Source: Candidatus Blautia faecavium
GTDB lineage: Bacteria; Bacillota; Clostridia; Lachnospirales; Lachnospiraceae
Length of the DNA: 39,521 nt
NCBI GenBank assembly: GCA_019118425.1
Contig: DWYZ01000146.1
Location: forward strand, 1-39,521
Direction of reading: 5' to 3'
The notes under the pieces are model-generated. The model had not been told where the DNA came from. It ran no database searches and saw nothing but the letters and a program-made list of their open reading frames with translations. The translations under genes were made by a program, and so were the position numbers. This document shows positions 33,076 to 39,521 of this stretch, in pieces (position 1 is the stretch's first letter; every line of letters begins with the position of its first letter).

Positions 33076-33867
33076 TCATTCCTGGCTGAGTTTGAAAAGT
33101 TTCTGGTTGAGTTCCTCCAGAACCTGGGCGCGCCGGCCGAAGATGCGCACAGCGAAATCCCCTTCTGAGAGCTCTGTGACGGCTCCTTCCCAATCTTCTC
33201 CTTTTTCAAGGAGTTTCTGGACCTGTCCGGGAAAATCGGGAGATGAGGGACGGGTGAAAAAAAGATTGGACAGATGGGTGTAATCTTCGTACATTCCCAT
33301 TCCCTCCATAGGAAAGAGATCGGGATCATAGCGGCTGTTGTCACGATAGATCAGACGGCCTTTCCTGCGGATTTCCACAAGATTATGATAGAAACGGTAG
33401 GCAAAGCGTTCTCCTCTGGCATACCGGCCGCAGGACAGGATTTCACCCATCTGGAAGCGGGAAGTCTCGTCTGAGAGAGAAATTTCCATACGGCTTTCAA
33501 AAGCAGAATCCTTAAAGGGAATGGTGGGCTGGGGGCAGTAACGAAAAAAAGTCCCCGGCTCTAAATGAACGGCAGTCTTTCGCACCGCGCAGCCTTCGCG
33601 CATCTGGTGAATCTTATCGTAGGATTGTGAAAAGAATTCCATCCTGGCTCCGGAGCGTATATGAAAAGAAAAATCCTGGCAGTCCCCCTCCATGATTCCG
33701 GCGGAGGCGGAAAGGAGCATTACCTGGATGCCGCCCTTTTCCATAGGAAAAGGCTGCATGATCTTGTAGGGCGCAGTAAAAGAGACGTCCCGAAGATAAG
33801 TTTTTTCCTCTTTAAAATCCACATCCAGGGACAGGGTGGAGACTTTGCCAAACTGGTTTTTGCTCAT
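33076..33867 (-). CDS. ureD: Urease accessory protein UreD (UreH)
   Basis: This scaffold protein docks with UreF and UreG on apo-urease for nickel delivery. It has 263 residues, mostly beta-strand, with the UreD-like segments QPFPMEKGGIQVMLLSASAGIMEGD and FFSQSYDKIH. ATG 33867 is preceded by GGAAGGA at the end of ureG; the track's 33894 start lies inside ureG. It is the last gene of the operon. No obvious terminator follows: a TTTTTCCC/GGGAAAAA hairpin lies next to the stop but lacks a U-tract. Confidence 0.88.
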   Translation of the reverse strand: MSKNQFGKVSTLSLDVDFKEEKTYLRDVSFTAPYKIMQPFPMEKGGIQVMLLSASAGIMEGDCQDFSFHIRSGARMEFFSQSYDKIHQMREGCAVRKTAVHLEPGTFFRYCPQPTIPFKDSAFESRMEISLSDETSRFQMGEILSCGRYARGERFAYRFYHNLVEIRRKGRLIYRDNSRYDPDLFPMEGMGMYEDYTHLSNLFFTRPSSPDFPGQVQKLLEKGEDWEGAVTELSEGDFAVRIFGRRAQVLEELNQKLFKLSQE

Positions 33868-33871
33868 AATT

Positions 33872-34480
33872 TTACATTCCTTCCAGAAGCACATTCTTTT
33901 TGATCCACTGGACTACCTGATCCACATTTTCATTCCCGCGGATATTCGTAAAAATAAAGGGGCGTTCTCCCCGCATTTTTTTAGAATCCCGTTCCATGAC
34001 GGCTAGGCTTGCCCCTACGTAGGGAGCCAGGTCGATCTTATTGATGACCAGAAGGTCGGAGCGGGTAATGCCGGGGCCGCCTTTTCTTGGGATTTTATCA
34101 CCCTCAGAGACATCGATGACAAAGATAGTGGCATCCACCAGTTCCGGCGAGAAGGTGGCGGAAAGATTATCCCCGCCGCTTTCGATAAAGAGAAGCTGGA
34201 TATCCGGGAATTTTTCCAGCATTTCGTCTACCGCCTCCAGGTTCATGGAAGCATCCTCCCGGATGGCTGTATGGGGGCATCCTCCGGTCTCCACCCCGAT
34301 AATGCGTTCTCTTGGTATAACGCTGTTTTTGGCAAGGAATTCCGCGTCTTCTTTCGTATAGATATCATTGGTGATGACGCCGATGCTGTAATCCTTCGCC
34401 ATGCACCGGGTCAGGGCTTCGATTAAAGCGGTCTTTCCGGAACCTACCGGTCCGGCCACTCCGATTTTTACATATGACAT
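33872..34480 (-). CDS. ureG: Urease accessory GTPase UreG
   Basis: This SIMIBI GTPase drives nickel insertion into urease, 202 residues. It has P-loop GPVGSGKT near the start, the metal-binding CPH in [26 protein letters not shown], and the guanine-specific NKID. AAGGAG precedes ATG 34480. Four nt separate its stop from the ureD ATG. Length is normal, without the His-rich N-terminus of some UreG, but the neighbouring UreE carries a His tail. Confidence 0.97.
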   Translation of the reverse strand: MSYVKIGVAGPVGSGKTALIEALTRCMAKDYSIGVITNDIYTKEDAEFLAKNSVIPRERIIGVETGGCPHTAIREDASMNLEAVDEMLEKFPDIQLLFIESGGDNLSATFSPELVDATIFVIDVSEGDKIPRKGGPGITRSDLLVINKIDLAPYVGASLAVMERDSKKMRGERPFIFTNIRGNENVDQVVQWIKKNVLLEGM

Positions 34481-34506
34481 GATCGTATTACTCCTTACAT
34501 AATGTA

Positions 34507-35202
34507 TTAAGACATATAAAGCCTTGAATATAAGTATTCGTGTTCCATACAGCGCAGGTCAAAGGCTGGGGCGGACACACAGAACATTTCCTTTGAGCAG
34601 CTGATGGTCTCTTTTAAGATTTCCTGGAAAAGAGGATACATGTCCCTAAGCAGCCTCTGTCCGTCCGACTGGCTTAAAGGAATGGTCTTTACGCAGTTGG
34701 TGACGGAGGCGGAAGCTTGGGAATAAAGAAAAGCGCTTAATGTATCCATAAGAGGGATCCCGGCGCAGGCGCAAAAGACGCCGTAGGCGCAGGGATGGCT
34801 GGAGGTTTTTCCCTGGCGTAATTTTATATAGGAGGAGAAAAAACCATCCAGATAAGGGGCATGCATGTGAAGCAGAGTTTTTATAAAACGGCTTCCCAGC
34901 TTTTTCGACGCTTCCCGGATTTCTTTAGGGATCCTGGAAGCCTCCAGGATCTCTTCTAAAGCGTCAAGGGAAGACAGATCCTGGCTGGAAGCCGCCTCGT
35001 AGGAGAGGCGGCCTGCCATGAGGTCTGTGTATAGAAAATTATAGCGCAGCCGGTTATGCAGGTATTCCCTGGCTGTGTCATAGTCATGGACCAGCCCCTT
35101 TTGAATGTAAGTTTCCAGGCCGTAGGAGTGAGAATAGCCTCCTATGGGAAAAAGGGAGTCGTTCAGCTGTAAAAGAAGAAACTGATTTTCCAGATTCTGC
35201 AT
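34507..35202 (-). CDS. ureF: Urease accessory protein UreF
   Basis: This helical protein acts as activator/adaptor for UreG in the UreDFG complex, 231 residues. The conserved start [20 protein letters not shown] is clear. ATG 35202 is chosen since AAAGGAG lies 10-12 nt before; the track's 35289 start overlaps ureE in another frame and lacks a site. Nineteen nt separate it from ureE. Confidence 0.94.
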   Translation of the reverse strand: MQNLENQFLLLQLNDSLFPIGGYSHSYGLETYIQKGLVHDYDTAREYLHNRLRYNFLYTDLMAGRLSYEAASSQDLSSLDALEEILEASRIPKEIREASKKLGSRFIKTLLHMHAPYLDGFFSSYIKLRQGKTSSHPCAYGVFCACAGIPLMDTLSAFLYSQASASVTNCVKTIPLSQSDGQRLLRDMYPLFQEILKETISCSKEMFCVSAPAFDLRCMEHEYLYSRLYMS

Positions 35203-35221
35203 TTTATATACCGCTCCTTTT

Positions 35222-35707
35222 TCAATGGTGATGATGGCCGTGTCCGCTGCCTGAGGAAATCCGTCGGGCAAAATCCAGCTTTTGAACAATTTTTTCAGCG
35301 GATACCCCGTGAAGCTTGGAAAGCATCAAAAGCATCGGCTCATTGTATGGGGTGAGGAAGGTATAGCTGTCCTCTCCGTAAAAAAGCGGCGCATGACGGT
35401 TTCCGATCTCATAGCAGACCTTGGGTATCATAAAAGCGTGGTCAGCGGACACTGTGATATGGATTACTTCGCATGGAGGCGTATGTACACTAATGACAAG
35501 ATCATCATCCATATAGATCACATCGCCTTCAAACAGACCTCTGGTAAGGATGGAATCATCCATACGGATTCCTACCTCACGGCCTGTGTCAGTTACTTTT
35601 CTGTGGATTTTTTTAAAAGCCTCGTCCCATTCAATATCCACATATTCCATGGATTTTCCAGATACGTCAAGGGTATCTAAAGTTCCCAGCAGTTTTTCAC
35701 AAATCAT
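35222..35707 (-). CDS. ureE: Urease accessory protein UreE (nickel metallochaperone)
   Basis: UreE binds nickel and hands it to UreG, 161 residues. N-terminal peptide-binding-like domain, C-terminal ferredoxin-like domain with GNRHAPLF (the interface His) and a His-rich tail, GHGHHHH, at the very end. ATG 35707 follows AGGAG with 8-nt spacing; the track's 35725 start has none. Confidence 0.94.
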   Translation of the reverse strand: MICEKLLGTLDTLDVSGKSMEYVDIEWDEAFKKIHRKVTDTGREVGIRMDDSILTRGLFEGDVIYMDDDLVISVHTPPCEVIHITVSADHAFMIPKVCYEIGNRHAPLFYGEDSYTFLTPYNEPMLLMLSKLHGVSAEKIVQKLDFARRISSGSGHGHHHH

Positions 35708-35773
35708 GTTTGTATCTCCTAACAAAATAATTTTCGTTGCCGGTCAGCTTGTTACCGGCAGCGTTTTTTATGC

Positions 35774-36280
35774 TTACCACATGCCGATGAGCATAAGAAG
35801 TCCGGGAATCCATGCGGTCACGATACCCTCAAAGATCTGCAGATAAGGAACAAATTTCCCAAGTTTTTTATGGCAGATATCTTCCACAAAAGAGGTGCCC
35901 CAAAGGATTGCCCATAAATACCAGATGGCTGCCCAGCGCCAGTCTGCAGTGATGCCCAGGGCTTCGCTTCCGGTAAGCCCTTCAAGCGTTCCGAATACCA
36001 GGGCATTTACAGCCACAAAGGTGGAAAACCAGGCAAAAGGGATAGGACTTAATTTCTGCAGTTTTACGAAGGCTACGAAAAGGTAGGTAAAGCCGAACAG
36101 CAGTCCTGTGCCCGCGGCGTAATAATTTCCCATGACCAGGTTTACCCCATTGATGAAAATAGAAAGGCCTCCGGTAAGGATATTCATAACGGCAGCAGAT
36201 TTTCCGTCTACCTTATAAAGCGTACACATGCCGTTGTTGATTAGTACGATTCCTACAAATAATAAACAAACACCTAACAT
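35774..36280 (-). CDS. ureI: AmiS/UreI family urea channel
   Basis: This 168-residue membrane protein has six hydrophobic segments, opening LGVCLLFVGIVLINNGMCTL, as in the UreI/AmiS family that forms urea or short-amide channels in the cytoplasmic membrane. It is shorter than the acid-gated H. pylori channel and close in size to streptococcal UreI, so acid gating cannot be assumed. It lies between ureC and ureE within the operon, which supports urea import for the enzyme. AAGGGGAG precedes the start. Confidence 0.92.
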   Translation of the reverse strand: MLGVCLLFVGIVLINNGMCTLYKVDGKSAAVMNILTGGLSIFINGVNLVMGNYYAAGTGLLFGFTYLFVAFVKLQKLSPIPFAWFSTFVAVNALVFGTLEGLTGSEALGITADWRWAAIWYLWAILWGTSFVEDICHKKLGKFVPYLQIFEGIVTAWIPGLLMLIGMW

Positions 36281-36300
36281 GATCGATCTCCCCTTTTATT

Positions 36301-38019
36301 TTAGAATAAGCTGTAAAGCTGAGTAAGCGGAAGCTTTTTCGCAGGACTGGAAGTGATGTGCTCTCCGTTTACACGAACCTCATAGGTTTCGGGGTTCACT
36401 GTGATCTCCGGGGTCTCGCTGTTGAATTTCATATCTTTCTTTCCTACATTGCGGCAGCCTGATACAGGCACTACCGTTTTTTCAAGATGATATTTTTCCT
36501 TTACCTTCTCGTCCATCGCCGCTTTAGAGACAAAAGTGAGGCAGGAGGCATATTTTGCCTTGCCCTGGGCGGCGAACATAGGCTTATACATAACCGGCTC
36601 GCAGGTAGGGATGGAAGCGTTTGCATCGCCCATTTTAGAGGCGATGATCATGCCGCCTTTGATGATGATATCCGGTTTGATCCCGAAGAACATAGGATTC
36701 CACAGAACCAGATCCGCAAATTTGCCCACTTCCACAGAACCCACATAGGAGGAAACTCCATGGGTGATGGCCGGGTTGATAGTGTATTTGGAAATATAAC
36801 GCTTTACACGGAAATTGTCATTGTCATGTCCCTGATCTTCAGGAAGAACGCCGCGCTCGTCTTTCATTTTGCTCGCTGTCTGCCAGGTCCGGGTGATCAC
36901 CTCGCCTACACGGCCCATTGCCTGGGAATCAGAACTCATCATGGAGAAAATTCCCATATCGTGCAGCACATCCTCCGCGGCAATGGTTTCCGGACGAATC
37001 CGGGAATCCGCAAAGGCCACATCCTCCGGTATTCTTTTATCCAGGTGATGGCATACCATCAGCATGTCCAGATGCTCATCCAGAGTGTTTACGGTGAAGG
37101 GCATGGTGGGATTCGTGGAGGAGGGCAGTACATTAGGAGCTGCCGCCGCACGGATGATATCCGGTGCATGTCCGCCGCCGGCACCCTCTGTGTGGTAGGT
37201 ATGGATTGTCCTTCCGGCGATAGCTGCCAGGGTATCCTCCACGCAGCCGCCTTCATTTAAGGTGTCCGTATGGATCGCCACCTGTACATCGTAATCGTCC
37301 GCCACATTTAAGCAGTGGTCGATAGCGGCAGGAGTGGATCCCCAGTCCTCATGAAGCTTTAAGCCCATGGCTCCGGCGCGGATCTGTTCCTCAAGAGCTT
37401 TTTCATCGGAACAATTTCCCTTTCCTAAAAGACCTATGTTCATGGGGTATTCTTCGCATGCCTTAAGCATCATTTCCATATTCCATGGACCCGGGGTACA
37501 GGTGGTGGCGTTTGTGCCGTCCGTAGGTCCGGTTCCTCCGCCGATCATAGTGGTAACGCCGCTGTAGAGGGCGCATTCCACCTGTTGGGGAGAAATAAAG
37601 TGAATATGGGTGTCCAGGCCGCCGGCTGTAAGGATCAGGCCCTCCCCGGCCAGAGCTTCAGTGGAAGCCCCCACACTCATGCCAGGGGTAACCCCGTCCA
37701 TGATGTCCGGATTTCCTGCTTTTCCGATACCGGCGATCTTTCCGTCCTTGATGCCGATATCTGCTTTATAAATTCCTGTGTAATCCACTACCAGAGCATT
37801 GGTGATGACAAGATCCAGGGCGTCACGGCTTGTGGCCATCACGGACTGGCCCATGCCGTCCCGCAGGGTTTTGCCGCCCCCGAATTTTGATTCGTCTCCA
37901 TAAGTGGTATAGTCTTTTTCTACCTGGATGACCAGGCTGGTATCCGCCAGACGCACCTTGTCGCCTGTGGTGGGACCATACATCATTGCGTATTTGTCAG
38001 CAGATATTTTTATGCTCAT
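36301..38019 (-). CDS. ureC: Urease subunit alpha
   Basis: This is the catalytic subunit, which hydrolyses urea to ammonia and carbamate, 572 residues. Nickel ligands and catalytic residues are all visible: [11 protein letters not shown], the carbamylated Lys in [47 protein letters not shown] with the flap and catalytic His, and SSDSQAMGR with the Asp ligand. ACGGAGG precedes ATG 38019. Full length, no disruption. Confidence 0.98.
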   Translation of the reverse strand: MSIKISADKYAMMYGPTTGDKVRLADTSLVIQVEKDYTTYGDESKFGGGKTLRDGMGQSVMATSRDALDLVITNALVVDYTGIYKADIGIKDGKIAGIGKAGNPDIMDGVTPGMSVGASTEALAGEGLILTAGGLDTHIHFISPQQVECALYSGVTTMIGGGTGPTDGTNATTCTPGPWNMEMMLKACEEYPMNIGLLGKGNCSDEKALEEQIRAGAMGLKLHEDWGSTPAAIDHCLNVADDYDVQVAIHTDTLNEGGCVEDTLAAIAGRTIHTYHTEGAGGGHAPDIIRAAAAPNVLPSSTNPTMPFTVNTLDEHLDMLMVCHHLDKRIPEDVAFADSRIRPETIAAEDVLHDMGIFSMMSSDSQAMGRVGEVITRTWQTASKMKDERGVLPEDQGHDNDNFRVKRYISKYTINPAITHGVSSYVGSVEVGKFADLVLWNPMFFGIKPDIIIKGGMIIASKMGDANASIPTCEPVMYKPMFAAQGKAKYASCLTFVSKAAMDEKVKEKYHLEKTVVPVSGCRNVGKKDMKFNSETPEITVNPETYEVRVNGEHITSSPAKKLPLTQLYSLF

Positions 38020-38036
38020 GTCTATTCCTCCGTAAT

Positions 38037-38399
38037 TTATATGATAAAGCCTTTTTGCCTTGCCTTTTCCAGGGAAGCCTCCTTCGTAGCAGGGGAAACC
38101 TGGGCACAGGTCAGGTCGTTAAGCCCAAAGACTCTCTTTGTTCCGCCCATAGCGGTGAGAGTGATTTCTTTTTCCTCGCCGGGCTCGAAACGTACCGAGG
38201 TGCCGGAAGGGATATCTAAATGAAAACCGTAAGCTTTTTCCCTGTCAAAGACAAGGCAGCGGTTGACCTCAAAAAAATGATAATGGGAGCCGACCTGGAC
38301 CGGACGGTCCCCTGTATTTACAACCATGAGGGTCACGGTGGGCTTTCCTTCATTGAGAGTGATCTCTCTGTCAAGGGGCATGATTTCTCCAATTTTCAT
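38037..38399 (-). CDS. ureB: Urease subunit beta
   Basis: This is a structural subunit, 120 residues, with [19 protein letters not shown] and [10 protein letters not shown] typical of UreB. GAAAGGA precedes ATG 38399. It is separate from UreA (three-subunit UreABC type, unlike the fused Helicobacter form). Seventeen nt separate it from ureC. Confidence 0.97.
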   Translation of the reverse strand: MKIGEIMPLDREITLNEGKPTVTLMVVNTGDRPVQVGSHYHFFEVNRCLVFDREKAYGFHLDIPSGTSVRFEPGEEKEITLTAMGGTKRVFGLNDLTCAQVSPATKEASLEKARQKGFII

Positions 38400-38428
38400 A
38401 GCAGTGGTTCCTTTCTGTATGTATTTGC

Positions 38429-38731
38429 TTATTGAATGGGATTGTGTACGGTGACAAGCTTTGTTCCGTCCGGGAAGGTAGCTTCCACCTGGATTTCCGT
38501 GACCATGTCGGCAACTCCTTCCATTACGTCGTCTTTTGAAAGGATCTTGGCGCCAAGCTGCATCAGCTCTGTCACTTCCTTTCCGTCCCGGGCCATCTCC
38601 ATCAGCTCAGAGCTTATGTAGGCGACAGCCTCTGCATAATTCAGCTTCAGGCCTCTTGCCTGTCTTTCTTTGGCAAGGCTGCCTGCTAGATGCAGCAGGA
38701 GCTTTTCCTGTTCCTTTTGTGTTAAACGCAT
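38429..38731 (-). CDS. ureA: Urease subunit gamma
   Basis: This is a small structural subunit, 100 residues, with [17 protein letters not shown] and [21 protein letters not shown], standard for UreA. ATG 38731 follows AAGGAGG; the track's 38770 start would run through the terminator region and is rejected. It is the first gene of ureABC-ureI-ureEFGD, with a long regulated-looking leader. Confidence 0.97.
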   Translation of the reverse strand: MRLTQKEQEKLLLHLAGSLAKERQARGLKLNYAEAVAYISSELMEMARDGKEVTELMQLGAKILSKDDVMEGVADMVTEIQVEATFPDGTKLVTVHNPIQ

Positions 38732-38767
38732 ATGTAAACCTCCTTGTATTGATGTGCAAGGAAAGCA

Positions 38768-38808
38768 CAAAAAAAGACAAGGCGCCTTAAAAAGAGACGT
38801 CCTTGTCT
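38768..38808 (-). terminator. Intrinsic terminator in the urease leader (attenuator)
   Basis: On the minus strand AGACAAGG (38808-38801) pairs with CCTTGTCT (38782-38775), followed by a run of T to 38769. It lies 37 nt before ureA, downstream of the operon's predicted promoter, and no other minus-strand gene lies upstream for it to serve. Confidence 0.75.
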
Positions 38809-38845
38809 GTTTATGCTTTCTTTATAAGAAAACCTCCGGATTTTC
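38795..38845 (-). promoter_or_regulatory. Tandem hairpins in the urease leader, ANTAR-like antiterminator candidate
   Basis: The proximal hairpin is AGAC-AAGGAC-GTCT (38808-38795) with a six-base loop having A at position 1 and G at 4. It uses the same bases as the 5' arm of the terminator, so the two cannot coexist. About 19 nt upstream, GAAAAT-CCGGAG-GTTTTC (38845-38828) gives a second six-base loop with G at 4 but C, not A, at 1. The layout fits two-hairpin ANTAR targets; the first-loop mismatch is a weakness. Confidence 0.45.
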
Positions 38846-38869
38846 CCTTGGGGCTTTCTGTTTTTGAAA

Positions 38870-38898
38870 ACTTTACCATAAGTAAAAAGAAATGTCAA
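38870..38898 (-). promoter_or_regulatory. Predicted promoter of the urease operon
   Basis: On the minus strand a perfect TTGACA (38898-38893), 17-nt spacer, TAAAGT (38875-38870). The start near 38863 gives a leader of about 130 nt. Confidence 0.75.
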
Positions 38899-38942
38899 AT
38901 ATTTTTAGGTGAAAAATTCATGGTATGTAAAGAAAAAGAGGT

Positions 38943-38970
38943 TTGTTGAATGGGGAAAACGTGTTATAAT
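38943..38970 (+). promoter_or_regulatory. Predicted promoter of the exonuclease III gene
   Basis: TTGTTG (38943-38948), 16-nt spacer, perfect TATAAT (38965-38970), giving a leader of about 90 nt with an inverted repeat. It is divergent from the urease promoter, 45 nt away. Confidence 0.65.
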
Positions 38971-38997
38971 AAAAAATATGAATGATAGATTGTAAAA

Positions 38998-39030
38998 ATT
39001 TTCCGTAAAAATAAGCAGTTTACGGAAAAT
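38998..39030 (+). repeat. 12-bp perfect inverted repeat in the exonuclease III leader
   Basis: ATTTTCCGTAAA (38998-39009) and TTTACGGAAAAT (39019-39030) are perfect reverse complements 9 nt apart. No U-tract follows. It could be an RNA stem-loop or an operator; it does not match the Gram-positive LexA box. Confidence 0.6.
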
Positions 39031-39065
39031 AATAATTCATTTTATAACAGAACAAGGAGAACATA

Positions 39066-39521
39066 ATGAAATTTATTTCGTGGAATGTGAACGGAATCCG
39101 GGCATGCCTTTCCAAAGGCTTTGAAGAAAGCTTTCAGAAGTTGGATGCCGATATTTTTTGCCTTCAGGAAACCAAGTGCCAGGAAGGACAGGTAGAGCTT
39201 GCCCTTCCTGGCTATCACCAGTACTGGAATTACGCGAACCGCCGGGGCTATTCCGGAACGGCTATATTTACAAAGAAAGAGCCAATCTCCGTTTCCTACG
39301 GAATGGGCATGGAAGAGCACGACAAAGAAGGAAGGCTGATCACCCTGGAATTTGAGGATTTTTATTTCCTCACAGTCTATACCCCTAATTCCCAGAGTGA
39401 GCTGAAGCGGCTTTCTTACAGAATGGACTGGGAAAGAGACTTTCTCGCCTATATGTGCAGGCTTGAAGAAAAAAAGCCGGTCATCTGCTGCGGAGATATG
39501 AACGTGGCCCATCAGGAGATC
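39066..39521 (+). CDS. xth: Exodeoxyribonuclease III / AP endonuclease (3' truncated)
   Basis: This base-excision repair nuclease continues past the window edge, which is why the ORF track lacks it; 152 residues are visible. Motifs: MKFISWNVNGIRA, CLQETKC with the metal-binding Glu, RRGYSGTAIFTK, TVYTPNS and CCGDMNVAH with Asp-Asn of the active site. AAGGAG precedes ATG 39066. The alternative name exoA is used in Bacillus. Confidence 0.93.
   Translation, partial: MKFISWNVNGIRACLSKGFEESFQKLDADIFCLQETKCQEGQVELALPGYHQYWNYANRRGYSGTAIFTKKEPISVSYGMGMEEHDKEGRLITLEFEDFYFLTVYTPNSQSELKRLSYRMDWERDFLAYMCRLEEKKPVICCGDMNVAHQEI

Noticed and set aside
36487-37260. 257-codon plus-strand ORF opposite ureC
   Set aside because: It is antisense to an intact ureC with all active-site motifs; no independent evidence.
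38732-38898. Known metabolite riboswitch (guanidine or nickel/cobalt type) in the urease leader
   Set aside because: No match by eye to the conserved cores of those classes; the overlapping hairpin/terminator arrangement fits protein-mediated antitermination better.

Overview
The window comes from a low-to-mid GC Firmicute, most likely a member of the Lachnospiraceae (Clostridia). The evidence is the block rimP-nusA-ylxR-ylxQ-infB-rbfA-nrnA-truB-ribF-rpsO-pnp, strong purine-rich Shine-Dalgarno sites, TTGNNN-N16-18-TATAAT type promoters, an anaerobic NrdG activase, a FabV enoyl reductase and a DUF815 ATPase. The species assignment is inference. No insertion sequence, prophage, CRISPR array or rRNA is visible, and nearly all genes belong to recognised families.

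Layout. (1) 1-2.05 kb: end of a YtrA-type GntR repressor, an ABC ATPase and permease, and a small DUF4177-like protein. (2) 2.05-2.46 kb: a non-coding stretch with a long palindromic element and a terminator. (3) 2.46-4.3 kb, minus strand: pyrBI with promoter and leader hairpin, plus a small membrane protein. (4) 4.37-12.06 kb, plus strand: folC, pheA, a DUF815 AAA ATPase, ppx (with HD domain) and ppk. (5) 12.1-17.0 kb: tRNA-Glu(CTC), then a type IIA topoisomerase B/A gene pair, with the B gene between inverted copies of a hairpin-rich repeat. (6) 17.0-30.0 kb: the transcription/translation operon, interrupted between ribF and rpsO by a Na+/phosphate symporter-PhoU fusion, then rpsO and pnp. 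(7) 30.0-32.2 kb: nrdG, dut, fabV. (8) 32.3-33.0 kb: two small Cys-containing proteins facing each other over a shared terminator. (9) 33.1-38.7 kb, minus strand: a full urease operon ureABC-ureI-ureEFGD. (10) 39.07 kb to the end: 5' part of an exonuclease III gene.

The coding content is orthodox, and the less expected signals are in the leaders. The urease operon has a TTGACA promoter, then about 130 nt of leader holding an intrinsic terminator that is mutually exclusive with a small hairpin carrying an A1/G4 hexaloop; this resembles ANTAR-type antitermination. folC and ppx share a homologous hairpin leader that runs exactly to their start codons, and its core hairpin (GCAAG loop) also appears in the repeats flanking the topoisomerase B gene. 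rimP, rpsO and pnp each have a structured leader at places where autoregulation is known in other bacteria.

Functionally the window combines pyrimidine and dNTP supply (pyrBI, nrdG, dut), folate and phenylalanine synthesis, polyphosphate turnover (ppx, ppk) with phosphate uptake, DNA topology, translation initiation and RNA decay, and nitrogen release from urea. All base pairing, spacing and similarity statements were worked out by eye; no folding or database search was run.
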